Below are positions 24,951 through 32,463 of a DNA stretch of 64,000 nucleotides, piece by piece. Below the pieces are notes generated by a model. The model worked only from the letters and a program-made list of their open reading frames with translations, had not been told where the DNA came from and ran no database searches. Positions within the stretch are counted from its first letter, which is position 1, and every line of letters begins with the position of its first letter. Source of the DNA: Streptomyces sp. XY006 (GTDB taxonomy: Bacteria; Actinomycetota; Actinomycetes; Streptomycetales; Streptomycetaceae); assembly GCF_002237655.1 (NCBI RefSeq), contig NZ_NOKT01000028.1:1-64000 (forward strand), read 5' to 3'. Made by a program: the position numbers and the translations under genes.

Positions 24951-25060
24951 GTGTCAAGGGGATGTCAGACGACGGTGTCAGGAGTACGTGACACCGCGTC
25001 TGCCTAGGGGTTTGGGTGTCAGGCTGCCGTGACGCTGTCAGGCGTCACGCGGCCGTCAGG
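24951..25060. repeat. GTCAGG direct repeats next to traB, candidate transfer locus (clt)
   Basis: NNGTCAGG octamers start at 24975, 25016, 25035 and 25053, with weaker copies at 24951 and 24962. GGTGTCA and TGACACC also form an inverted repeat at 24974-24995. The cluster overlaps the end of the TraB-like gene and the gap to the SpdB-like gene. Streptomyces TraB proteins recognise clusters of 8-bp repeats, in at least some plasmids near the traB 3' end, so this is a reasonable clt candidate. Confidence 0.5.
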
Positions 25061-27120
25061 GCGGGGACGATGCGCCACCGGCCGGTGGTGTTCGTCGGCT
25101 CCAGGCGGCCTTCCAGGGCGGCCTCCTTGAGCCGTGCGGAGACCCACGGGCGGGAGAGGTTGTTCCGGTCGCACCAGTCCATGAAGTCCTTGGGACCGAC
25201 GACCATGTGCCCGGCCCGCTCGAACTCCTCCAGCGCCTGAGCGAACAGGCGCCGGGCCTCCTCCGGCGACGGCTTGCGGCCGGTCTCCTGCCCGAAGATC
25301 GGGGCGTCGTCGCCCGGTTCGTCGTCGGGGAGTTCGGCTTCGGGGTCGATGTCGGCGTCCTCGGGGTCGACCAGCGGGCCGTAGCCGGTGTCGTCCATGT
25401 CGTCCTCGTCGGTGGCGGTGTGCCCGGCGGGGGTGCCGCCGGGAGTGGGGCGGCCGGTGTAGGCGTTTCCGGCGACGCTGGAGGCGGCGCCGGCGGTGAT
25501 GGGGTCTGCGGTGGCGCCGTTGCGCTGGGCCCAGTTGGCGAGGACTTCCATGAGGGAGACGGCGTTGGGGCCGAATCCCCAGGTGCGGCCGGGGGAGGCG
25601 TAGCGGGTCTCGTCGATGCCGGGGGTGACGAGGTAGCAGTAGCCGGGGCGGCGGTTGCCCCAGGCGCCGGGGTGGGCGCCGGCGTCCAGCACGGTGTCCG
25701 GCAGGGAGAACGACTCGTCGCGCGGGTCACAGCCGAGCGCGATCACGGACGGCAGCGAGGCGCGGGTGCTGGTGGACATCTGGTCGTAGGACGGCCGCTG
25801 CAGGGACACGATCAGGGATACGCCGGCGGACCGGGCTTCCTGGGCGATGCCGGTGAAGGCGTCGTCCCCGAGGTTGCGCAGGGTGCTGGCGGCCTCTTCC
25901 ATCCAGGCCACCAGGTACGGCATCCCGGGGCAGCCGCAGGCCCGGCCGTCCGTGCGGCAGGTGTGCTCGGGGTCGTTCTGCACTTGGGCGGCCGCGGGGA
26001 CCCACTGGCGGTAGTTGTGCTGTCCGAGCCAGCGGGTGCGGGCGGGGATGACGGCCTGGATCGCTTCCACCATGACTTCGGTGGGGGTTCCGCCCTCGGC
26101 TGCCCAGTCGATGCCGGGCAGCAGCGGCCGGAAGTCCTGGAACATCTTCGGATCCGACAGCCACAGCAGCACATCCCGCCGGGACAGGATCTCCGTCTGC
26201 AGGTTCAGAGCGGTCTCACCCTTGCCCGACCCGGTGCCGCCCGCGATCAGCACGTGGGTGCCGTTGCGGCCCTGCTCGGGGTCGCCGGGCAGCCACAGGA
26301 ACATCGGGGAGCCGTCGTCGTAGCGGCCGATCACCAGCGGATCGGCGATCGAGCCGCCCAGGTTCGACGGCCCCTCCCAGTACGCGGCCTCAGCGAGCAT
26401 GTCCTCAGGCACGATGACCAGCTCGCCGCGACGGGAGGAGTCGGCGTCGGGCTGGTAGCGCACGGCGGAGGTGGGCAGGTCCAGCGCGGAGGCGATCCGG
26501 CCCAGGGCCTTGGACACGTCGTCGTTGGTCTGCTCACCGGCCTCCACCGCGAGCGGAGCGGTGACCCGGTTCGGCTCCACCTTGGCGTTGCCGATCTGCG
26601 CCCGCGCCAGACCGACCTTCTCCAGCAGACCCTTGTCCCCGCCCTCGGCGGTGGGGGCGTCGTTGCGGCGGAGGATCATGCGGATGTTCCACGACAGCGC
26701 CACCGCTGGGGCGCCCATCAGGTACAGGTCGGGCAGCGGGCCCGCGGTGGGCCCGGCCAGGCACGCGGCCGTGGTCCACGCGGACGCCGCGGCCACGGTG
26801 ATGGCGGAGTGCAGGCGCCGCTGGGGGGTGGTGGCCTTTCCCATCCACCAGGTGGCGCCGGTGAGCCCGACGGAGGCGAGGGTCAGGCCGACCCCGGCCG
26901 CCGCGCTCTCGGCCCACTGGAGGCTGCCCAACCCACCGGCGATCCCGATACCGGCGGCGGCCACCCACGGCGGCAGGTGCGGCATCGCGCGCTGCAGCAG
27001 GTAGCCGCCCACCCCGCCAGTGGCCTGGCCGGTAAAGAGACCAGGGCCGGGGTAGTCGGTGGTCCGGCCGTTGTCGAGGAAGTCCGTGTGCCGCACGCGG
27101 CTGTTGCTGTTCCTTGCCAT
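25045..27120 (-). CDS. traB: TraB-like FtsK/SpoIIIE DNA translocase for conjugative transfer
   Basis: This 691-aa protein has an N-terminal region with several hydrophobic segments (residues ~30-160). The motor domain follows, with Walker A LIAGGTGSGKGETALN and a Walker B-like YLVAWMEEAAST. An acidic linker (DEDDMDDTGYGP) leads to a C-terminal winged helix (DFMDWCDRNNLSRPWVSARL) that in TraB reads the clt repeats. TraB alone forms a hexameric pore and moves double-stranded DNA to the recipient. It lies in the transfer operon between the 199-aa gene and the SpdB-like gene. Overproduction is toxic in this family, which explains tight control by a KorSA-type repressor. Confidence 0.9.
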   Translation of the reverse strand: MARNSNSRVRHTDFLDNGRTTDYPGPGLFTGQATGGVGGYLLQRAMPHLPPWVAAAGIGIAGGLGSLQWAESAAAGVGLTLASVGLTGATWWMGKATTPQRRLHSAITVAAASAWTTAACLAGPTAGPLPDLYLMGAPAVALSWNIRMILRRNDAPTAEGGDKGLLEKVGLARAQIGNAKVEPNRVTAPLAVEAGEQTNDDVSKALGRIASALDLPTSAVRYQPDADSSRRGELVIVPEDMLAEAAYWEGPSNLGGSIADPLVIGRYDDGSPMFLWLPGDPEQGRNGTHVLIAGGTGSGKGETALNLQTEILSRRDVLLWLSDPKMFQDFRPLLPGIDWAAEGGTPTEVMVEAIQAVIPARTRWLGQHNYRQWVPAAAQVQNDPEHTCRTDGRACGCPGMPYLVAWMEEAASTLRNLGDDAFTGIAQEARSAGVSLIVSLQRPSYDQMSTSTRASLPSVIALGCDPRDESFSLPDTVLDAGAHPGAWGNRRPGYCYLVTPGIDETRYASPGRTWGFGPNAVSLMEVLANWAQRNGATADPITAGAASSVAGNAYTGRPTPGGTPAGHTATDEDDMDDTGYGPLVDPEDADIDPEAELPDDEPGDDAPIFGQETGRKPSPEEARRLFAQALEEFERAGHMVVGPKDFMDWCDRNNLSRPWVSARLKEAALEGRLEPTNTTGRWRIVPALTAA

Positions 27121-27132
27121 GGGTCGACCTCC

Positions 27133-27732
27133 TTACTGCTGGGCCCAGTTCATGACGGGCTGTTGCGGCTTGCGGGCGCGGTGACGGACGCGGTTGATCT
27201 CTTCCTCGAACTCCTGCTGGAACGTGGCGTAGCAGGCGGCGGCGTTCTTCGCGGCGCTGCGCAGGTCCTCGGCGGCGCGGTTCATCTTCCGGGCGACCTT
27301 CGCCGCACGGATCCGGGAGCCGAACGCCCGGCCCTCGGGGTCCGGCACGGCCGCGAGCACGCCCTTGAGGATCTCAGTGCCCATGGCGACCTCGATCGAG
27401 AGCGTCACCGCCGCGGCTCGCAGGGTGTTGCAGTAGTTGCGCACCTGCGCCGGGGAGGTGAAGTCCGGGGCGGGGAGCAGGGCTTCGGCGTGCGGGCGGC
27501 GCCCGTTCGAGCCGCCCGCCTGCTTGTTGTTGTTCACGGTGACGTTGATCGGCGGGACGAACGAGCCGCCCATCGCGCCGACGAACCCGCCGGCGGCGGC
27601 CCCCGCGTTGGCGAACTTGTTGCCCTTACCGTGGTCGCTGTTGCTGCGAGGGCGGGCGAAGGGCTGGGTCGCCTGCCGATTCGCGAAGCCGCGAACGGCG
27701 TTGGCGGCGCTGGTGCGTCCGTTGTTGGCCAT
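27133..27732 (-). CDS. AICE transfer-region protein of unknown function (199 aa)
   Basis: The first ~75 residues are basic, Asn/Gly-rich and apparently disordered, with a short Gly/Ala-rich hydrophobic stretch (AGAAAGGFVGAMGG). The remainder is helical (PAQVRNYCNTLRAAAVTLSIEV, and a long charged helix near the end). No catalytic motif is visible. It is 12 bp upstream of traB in the same operon. A structural or accessory role in transfer is inferred from position only. Confidence 0.75.
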   Translation of the reverse strand: MANNGRTSAANAVRGFANRQATQPFARPRSNSDHGKGNKFANAGAAAGGFVGAMGGSFVPPINVTVNNNKQAGGSNGRRPHAEALLPAPDFTSPAQVRNYCNTLRAAAVTLSIEVAMGTEILKGVLAAVPDPEGRAFGSRIRAAKVARKMNRAAEDLRSAAKNAAACYATFQQEFEEEINRVRHRARKPQQPVMNWAQQ

Positions 27733-27749
27733 GTGGCGTTCTCCTCAGG

Positions 27750-28247
27750 TCAGCGGGACGGGCGGATGATGAGCCACGCGGTCTGCGCGGCGATGAGGAT
27801 GAGCAGCCATAGCAGCGCGAGCGGCCCGGCGAGCGGGCCGAACCCGGCGGCCAGTGCCAGCCACACCGCGGCGAGCGTGGCGAGGGTGGCCAGGCCGATG
27901 CGCCAGGCGAGCGCGGTGCTGCGGGCCGGGTGGCGGCGCTGCATGACCAGCAGCCATCCCAGCGGCGCCGCCGCTGCAGGGGCGATGACGAGGGAGGACC
28001 ACCAGGCGATCACGTGCAGCAGCCCGGCCACCAGGAACGCGAGCACAGACAGGCCGGTCGGGGCGAGGGCCTGGCGGAACGTCCACAGGCCGCGGCCCAC
28101 GAAGCCGAGGGCTTCACGGGTCAGGGACGGGCGTTCGGGAACGACGATCACGAACGGTTCGGAGCGGCGCCCGCGCTGGCGGGGGATGCGGACGGTGTGG
28201 ACGCCCGCGGCCGTCTTCACGGAGCGTGTACGGGTACGGCTGGACAC
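27750..28247 (-). CDS. AICE transfer-region membrane protein
   Basis: This 165-aa protein has a basic N-terminus (SSRTRTRSVKTAAGVHTVRIP) and about four hydrophobic helices from residue ~60 to the end. GTG 28247 was chosen because TTGGAG lies 7 nt upstream and a longer frame lacks homology-like character. It lies 17 bp from the downstream 199-aa gene and is probably co-transcribed with traB. A Spd-like membrane role is plausible but not shown by any motif. Confidence 0.72.
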   Translation of the reverse strand: MSSRTRTRSVKTAAGVHTVRIPRQRGRRSEPFVIVVPERPSLTREALGFVGRGLWTFRQALAPTGLSVLAFLVAGLLHVIAWWSSLVIAPAAAAPLGWLLVMQRRHPARSTALAWRIGLATLATLAAVWLALAAGFGPLAGPLALLWLLILIAAQTAWLIIRPSR

Positions 28248-28276
28248 AGCGAAACTCCAAGGGCAGTCGGAGGGAT

Positions 28277-28618
28277 TCAGGCGGCGCGCTGTTCGTCGTC
28301 GGGGTAGGCGCAGGGCACGCACATCCCGAGTGCGGCGGGGATGACGTATCCGGCGTCGTTGTGGCACTGCGGGCAGGTACGGCGGGCGGCGTTGGCTTTG
28401 GCCAGGGCCGCCCAGCGGGCCGGGGTCATGGGCCGCATGGGTTGGGCCTGCTCGATGCGGTAGAGGTAGGCGACCAGCGGCCCCCGCCGGCGGCGGGGGC
28501 GTTCGAGCTGGGCGGCCACGTCCTGACCACCGGGCCGAAGCCCGCGGGCGCGCAGCTGCCGGCGGGTGGCCAACCCGTCCGGCGCCAGGCGCCAGGGGTA
28601 GACCGGGACTGCGGCCAT
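28277..28618 (-). CDS. RRQRL-motif-like zinc-binding protein
   Basis: This 113-aa protein has an N-terminal LATRRQLRARGLRPGGQ segment close to the RRQRL motif of a protein family found in actinomycete mobile elements. A C-terminal zinc-ribbon-like pattern, RTCPQCHNDAGY and MCVPC, follows. Its ATG overlaps the stop of the DUF2637 gene by 1 nt. The role is unknown; zinc binding is inferred from the two CxxC pairs. Confidence 0.72.
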   Translation of the reverse strand: MAAVPVYPWRLAPDGLATRRQLRARGLRPGGQDVAAQLERPRRRRGPLVAYLYRIEQAQPMRPMTPARWAALAKANAARRTCPQCHNDAGYVIPAALGMCVPCAYPDDEQRAA

Positions 28619-29592
28619 CAGCGGCTCGCGATGGCCAGCTCAGCCCCGCCGTTGCCGGGGTCGCGGTGCTCGGCGTAGCGGGCGGAGACCCACCCGACCG
28701 ACCAGCCGCACAGTTCGGCGGCGGCGCGCACCGGCAACCCGGCCTCGAACGCGGCCCGCACCATCTGGCGGGCGCGCTCCTCGGGGAGCTTGTCCGCGGC
28801 CGGTCCGGCGGCCAGCAGCGCGGCGCGTTCCCGGCGCTCACGCTCGGCCCGCTCTTGCCGCTCCTGCTCGCGGCGCTCGGCCTCAGCGCGCTCACGGCGT
28901 TCACGCTCCAGCCGGAGCCGTTCACGCTCGCGTTCCGCGCGTTCACGCTCCTCGCGCTCGGCCCGCTCGCGAGCCTGCGCCCGCTCCTGTTCCTCGCGCC
29001 GGGCACGCTCTTCCCGCTCGGCCTGCTCGCGGGTCAAGCGGGCCTCGTGTTCACGCTGTTCACGCGCCAGCATCGCGGCGTGCTCGCGCTCCTCACGGGC
29101 GCGCTGCGCGGCAGCCTCACGCCGCTCTGCAGCCGCCTTCTCGCGCGCCTCGCGCTCGGCTCGCTGCTTGTCCTCCAGCGCAGTGACGGCAGCGGCGATT
29201 GCGCGCCGGTAGGCAAGCCCGGTCTCGGCGGTGACGATCAACAGCAGCGGCGCGACCGCGTGCACAGCCACGCCCACCAGGTCTTTGGCCAGGGCGGAAT
29301 CTGCGACGTTCAGGGCCAGGGTCATGCAGCCGGTCATCCAGCGCAGCGCCACCGGCCACCCTCCGCCGTTCCCGCCGAGACGGGCCAGCGCCGCGTCCAG
29401 GCGGACCACGATGACCACGGCGGCGTCGACCACGAGCGGCAGGATCGGCGCCGTCCAGTCCCACTCATCCGGTGTGTGTTCCGCCGCGAGCGGGGTGACG
29501 GTGAGGATCGAGTACAGCATCGCGCCCGCCACGATCAGCCACGTACCGGCCGACAGCGCGCGCTCGGCTGAACGGATCTGAACGCCGTTCAC
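28618..29592 (-). CDS. DUF2637 family membrane protein with long charged coiled coil
   Basis: This 324-aa protein has four hydrophobic helices in the first ~150 residues (a DUF2637-type domain). About 130 residues of Arg/Glu-rich coiled coil (repeats of ERER and AEREERE) come next. The C-terminal helix-turn-helix-like segment (RAAAELCGWSVGWVSARYAEH) resembles a DNA-binding helix. A membrane anchor, rod and DNA-contacting tip would suit a transfer-complex tether; that is inference. GTG 29592 overlaps the TGA of the preceding gene by 4 nt, indicating coupling. Confidence 0.82.
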   Translation of the reverse strand: MNGVQIRSAERALSAGTWLIVAGAMLYSILTVTPLAAEHTPDEWDWTAPILPLVVDAAVVIVVRLDAALARLGGNGGGWPVALRWMTGCMTLALNVADSALAKDLVGVAVHAVAPLLLIVTAETGLAYRRAIAAAVTALEDKQRAEREAREKAAAERREAAAQRAREEREHAAMLAREQREHEARLTREQAEREERARREEQERAQARERAEREERERAERERERLRLERERRERAEAERREQERQERAERERRERAALLAAGPAADKLPEERARQMVRAAFEAGLPVRAAAELCGWSVGWVSARYAEHRDPGNGGAELAIASR

Positions 29593-29879
29593 GCGCCCAC
29601 CTCCGCTCGTGAACGCACCCGGATCGCGGCAATCAGCAGCACCGGCGAGGACGGGTCGAAGGGGGTTTCGCTGTCCTCGGTCCACTGCCACGCAGCGTCC
29701 GGCACCGGCTCGAACCCGAGCACGCTGAGCGCGTTCACGCGGTCCGTGAGCGTCGGCACCGGCCCGCCATGACCGAAGCTGTACTCCGGCCACCGCGCGG
29801 TGGTGTTCATGAGCACTACGTACAGGTGCCACCGGCCCCGACGCGTCGACATCTGCGCCGTGAACTCGCCGGCCATCAC
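29589..29879 (-). CDS. DUF6303-like small AICE protein
   Basis: This 96-aa protein has GRWHLYVVLMNTTARWPEYSF near its start and FEPVPDAAWQWTED in its second half, a pattern I associate with the DUF6303 family of streptomycete mobile elements. GTG 29879 overlaps the TGA of the upstream gene by 4 nt; ATG 29876 is the next codon and equally possible. The stop overlaps the DUF2637 start, so three genes are translationally coupled. The function is unknown. Confidence 0.7.
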   Translation of the reverse strand: MMAGEFTAQMSTRRGRWHLYVVLMNTTARWPEYSFGHGGPVPTLTDRVNALSVLGFEPVPDAAWQWTEDSETPFDPSSPVLLIAAIRVRSRAEVGA

Positions 29880-30139
29880 GCCACCACCCCCGGCACCGTG
29901 GCGCCGCGGTTGGTCAGCTCACGCCGCACGGTCAGCACCTTGCGGCGGGCCCGCCGCAGTCGGCGCGTGTCCCACTCCGTCGCGGGGCGGTCCAGCAGGC
30001 TGATCTGTACGTCCAGCAACTCGACCTCCGCCACGATCAGCGGCGTCTCGCTGGCGATGGCGTCCAGCTCGACAGCGGTCGGCTCGCGGTCGAACTCGTC
30101 GGCGGTAACAACCACCTGAACAGCACCGATGTGCTTCAT
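29876..30139 (-). CDS. DUF6284-like small AICE protein, first gene of the transfer operon
   Basis: This 87-aa, mostly helical protein has FDREPTAVELDAIASETPLI, an acidic middle (VAEVELLDVQISLLD) and a basic end (RRLRRARRKVLTVRRELTNR), resembling the DUF6284 family. AGAGGA precedes ATG 30139. It opens the long minus-strand operon running to about 24147. The leader upstream holds a strong hairpin, and the KorSA-type operators lie 465 bp upstream. The function is unknown. Confidence 0.7.
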   Translation of the reverse strand: MKHIGAVQVVVTADEFDREPTAVELDAIASETPLIVAEVELLDVQISLLDRPATEWDTRRLRRARRKVLTVRRELTNRGATVPGVVA

Positions 30140-30176
30140 GGGTCGTGGTTCCTCTCAGGGCGATACGGCCCAGACA

Positions 30177-30206
30177 GCGGCCCCGGTGTTCCAGCACCGG
30201 GGCCGC
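30177..30206. terminator. Hairpin in the leader of the transfer operon
   Basis: GCGGCCCCGGTG (30177-30188) pairs perfectly with 30195-30206 around a 6-nt loop. It lies 38 bp upstream of the first transfer-operon gene, so on the minus strand it is in the leader and could attenuate transcription. Confidence 0.6.
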
Positions 30207-30603
30207 GCGCCGTTGAAGTCGGACGTTCCGGCTCCCCGCGCCCCCGTCCGTCGACCAGCCGCGATGAGGGCGGTCGACGGGCGGGAGAGGCAGCCGGCCG
30301 CAGCACTAGGCGCTGCGATGCCAGGAAGAGAGCGGACCGGGAAGTGCGTACGGGCGACGCCGACCGGTCCAGCACGGCGGCGCCCCACGGATGTCGTCGG
30401 TACACCGGGGTTCCTCTCAGTCGAGATCAGTAGGGATGAAGCACTGCAAGGGGGATCGCGTCCCCACTCTCCGGCCGTTGCTCGCGGTCACCGGGCCACC
30501 TCGCCAGTACGGGCCGAAGCCCTGTCCCACCTGGCCTTTAGCGGGATTGCAGCGTCCCCGCCCCGTGCATGTGCGCAGCCCAAAGAGGGCCCCGCGGAGC
30601 GCT

Positions 30604-30678
30604 GCAGTCCTGGGACTGCGAGGCGCCTGAGAAGACCATGGCTCACAGTCCCAGGACTGTCAACAGTCCTGGGACTGT
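30604..30678. promoter_or_regulatory. Three KorSA-type palindromic operators
   Basis: Three 16-bp sites share the core CAGTCC-YR-GGACTG: 30604-30619, 30645-30660 (ACAGTCCCAGGACTGT) and 30663-30678 (ACAGTCCTGGGACTGT). The last two are separated by only 2 bp, and the final site ends 32 bp before the repressor ATG. GntR-type Kor proteins bind such palindromes, so autorepression and control of the divergent operon are both likely. Confidence 0.85.
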
Positions 30679-30710
30679 GTTTCACTGGTCGAAGTCGACG
30701 GGAGGTTCTG

Positions 30711-31505
30711 ATGGCACCGAAGTGGCGGGAGCTCGCGGACCGGATCGCGGAGAAGATCCGGTCTGGTGAATACGCGCCCGGTGAGCAGTTGCCGCAGATC
30801 AGGGACTTGGTGGAGGCCGGTGAGGGCTCCAAGTCCACTGTTCACGCGGCCTACAAGGCGCTGGAAGCCGAGGGACTGGTGACGTCCTCCCGTGGCCACG
30901 GCACGGTCGTACGCGACCGGCCACCGCTCAAGCGGCTCGGGATCGAGCGGTACGACAAGGCCAAGTGGAGGGACGGCGACGAAGTCGCCTTCATCGCGGA
31001 CCGGGTGGCGTCCGGCCGCGCCTACCGGCGCAACGAACAGACGCAGACGGTCAGCAAGGTCCCTGCACCACCGGTGGTCGCAGCAGCGCACGGCTTGCCC
31101 GAGGGAGCCGACGTCTACGCTCGCGCGCGACTGGTCAAGGAAGGGACGCAGCCCACGCACACTCTGACCAGTTACTACCGCCCGGAACACGTCGAGGGAA
31201 CGCGCATCGTCGACCCGACTCCGGGCCCGGCCGGCAGGGGCGGCGGGTTCCGCGTGCTGTACGACGCGGGGTACGAGATCGACCACATGCGAGAGACGCT
31301 GTTCGCCCGAGTCCCTACCACTGACGAGGTCCAGCTCTTGCAGCTCGCCCCCGGTGAGTGGGTCGTAGAGCTGCACCGGACGACGTTCACGGCCGACGGC
31401 ACGGTGGTCGAATTCGCGCTGGGCGTGCATGCGGCCACACGCTTCTCATGGACGTACGACTTCAAGGTGCCCGACTCGGCGGCGGAAGGCGGAGACAAGA
31501 AGTGA
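30711..31505 (+). CDS. GntR-family transfer repressor, KorSA-like
   Basis: This 264-aa protein has an N-terminal GntR winged helix (WRELADRIAEKIRSGEYAPGEQLPQIRDL, SKSTVHAAYKALEAEGLV) and a C-terminal UTRA-like ligand-binding domain ending around FALGVHAATRFSWTYDF. In pSAM2, KorSA represses the transfer activator and its own gene. The ATG is preceded by GGGAGG, and three palindromes lie just upstream. Its stop overlaps the GTG of the YdcF-like gene, giving a two-gene operon. A weakly matching ligand pocket means the inducer cannot be named. Confidence 0.9.
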   Translation: MAPKWRELADRIAEKIRSGEYAPGEQLPQIRDLVEAGEGSKSTVHAAYKALEAEGLVTSSRGHGTVVRDRPPLKRLGIERYDKAKWRDGDEVAFIADRVASGRAYRRNEQTQTVSKVPAPPVVAAAHGLPEGADVYARARLVKEGTQPTHTLTSYYRPEHVEGTRIVDPTPGPAGRGGGFRVLYDAGYEIDHMRETLFARVPTTDEVQLLQLAPGEWVVELHRTTFTADGTVVEFALGVHAATRFSWTYDFKVPDSAAEGGDKK

Positions 31506-32167
31506 TCTCGCAGCAGTCATGGGCGGATGCGCGACGACTCTGGGACTTCCAGCAGATGGGCCACGAGGTACGCCCGTGTTCGGTCGCCATCGGGCTGGGG
31601 AGCCATGACCTCGGGGTCGCCGACACCACGGCGGCCCTGTATCGGGAAGGTATGGCTCCCCTGATCGTCTTCACGGGAGCGACCAGCCGAACCACCCGGG
31701 ACCGGATGCCGCGCGGCGAGGCAGAGCACTACCGGGAGCGAGCCCTGGAACTCGGGGTGCCGGCGGACGCCATCCTTGTCGAACCGAACGCCCGGAACAC
31801 CGGAGAGAACATCACGCTCTCGCGTGCGCTGCTTGCTGACCAGGGCATCGCAGTGGCGTCGGTCCTGCTTGTCTGCAAGCCGTACGAGGAGCGACGAGCG
31901 TACGCAACTGCCCGGAAGCTTTGGCCCGATGTGGAGTGGATCTGTGCTTCCGCGTCGATGAGCTTCGCAGAGTACGTCGCCGCAATCGGCGATGAGCGCC
32001 TAGTCGTTGACATGCTGGTCGGAGCGCAGCAGCGGCTCATGATCTACCCGGACGAGGGGTTCATGATCCGCCAAAGAATCCCGGCGAACGTAGAGACGGC
32101 GTATCGCCGTCTCGTTGCTGCCGGCTTCACGAGTCGTCTAGTTCCCACGACCGCGACACTCGACTGA
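31502..32167 (+). CDS. YdcF/DUF218-like protein
   Basis: This 221-aa protein shows the DUF218 pattern: VAIGLGSHDLGVADTTAALY, FTGATSRTTRD, EHYRERALELGVPADAILVEPNARNT with the conserved Glu and Asn, and VLLVCKPYEERRAYATARKLWP. YdcF-type proteins have a Rossmann-like fold and bind nucleotide cofactors; the reaction is unclear. GTG 31502 overlaps the repressor stop by 4 nt. It lacks an N-terminal membrane helix, unlike many DUF218 proteins. YdcF-like genes often accompany the kor gene in AICEs. Confidence 0.82.
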   Translation: MISQQSWADARRLWDFQQMGHEVRPCSVAIGLGSHDLGVADTTAALYREGMAPLIVFTGATSRTTRDRMPRGEAEHYRERALELGVPADAILVEPNARNTGENITLSRALLADQGIAVASVLLVCKPYEERRAYATARKLWPDVEWICASASMSFAEYVAAIGDERLVVDMLVGAQQRLMIYPDEGFMIRQRIPANVETAYRRLVAAGFTSRLVPTTATLD

Positions 32168-32463
32168 AAGATCTAGCAGGCGCCGTGTAATCGGGCAACC
32201 ATCGTGCTGTCCGCCGGGCGCGCCCCATCTTCGCCCCCGGCACCGCTGCTACCTTGTGCCCGCCCGGCCCACACTGCGTTGCGTTCGGGCAGCCGCGCGC
32301 CACTTGGACGCCAGACCGGTTCAGCCGTATCGATCGCCACTTCGTCAGCTCGTGCCCCGCAGGACGCTCATCCGAAGCTACAACCCAGCGAATTGTTCAG
32401 AACTGGCAGTTTGCGCGACCCGAGTGATGCACGATGACTGGACCACCTGTGAGGGGAGAGCAC

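Larger units (their letters stand above)
30140..30710. promoter_or_regulatory. Divergent control region between the transfer operon and the KorSA-like gene
   Basis: No gene is supported in these 571 bp. It holds the leader hairpin at 30177-30206 next to the transfer operon and three operator palindromes next to the repressor gene. Short open frames here have poor codon character. Promoters for both directions should lie here. Confidence 0.7.
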
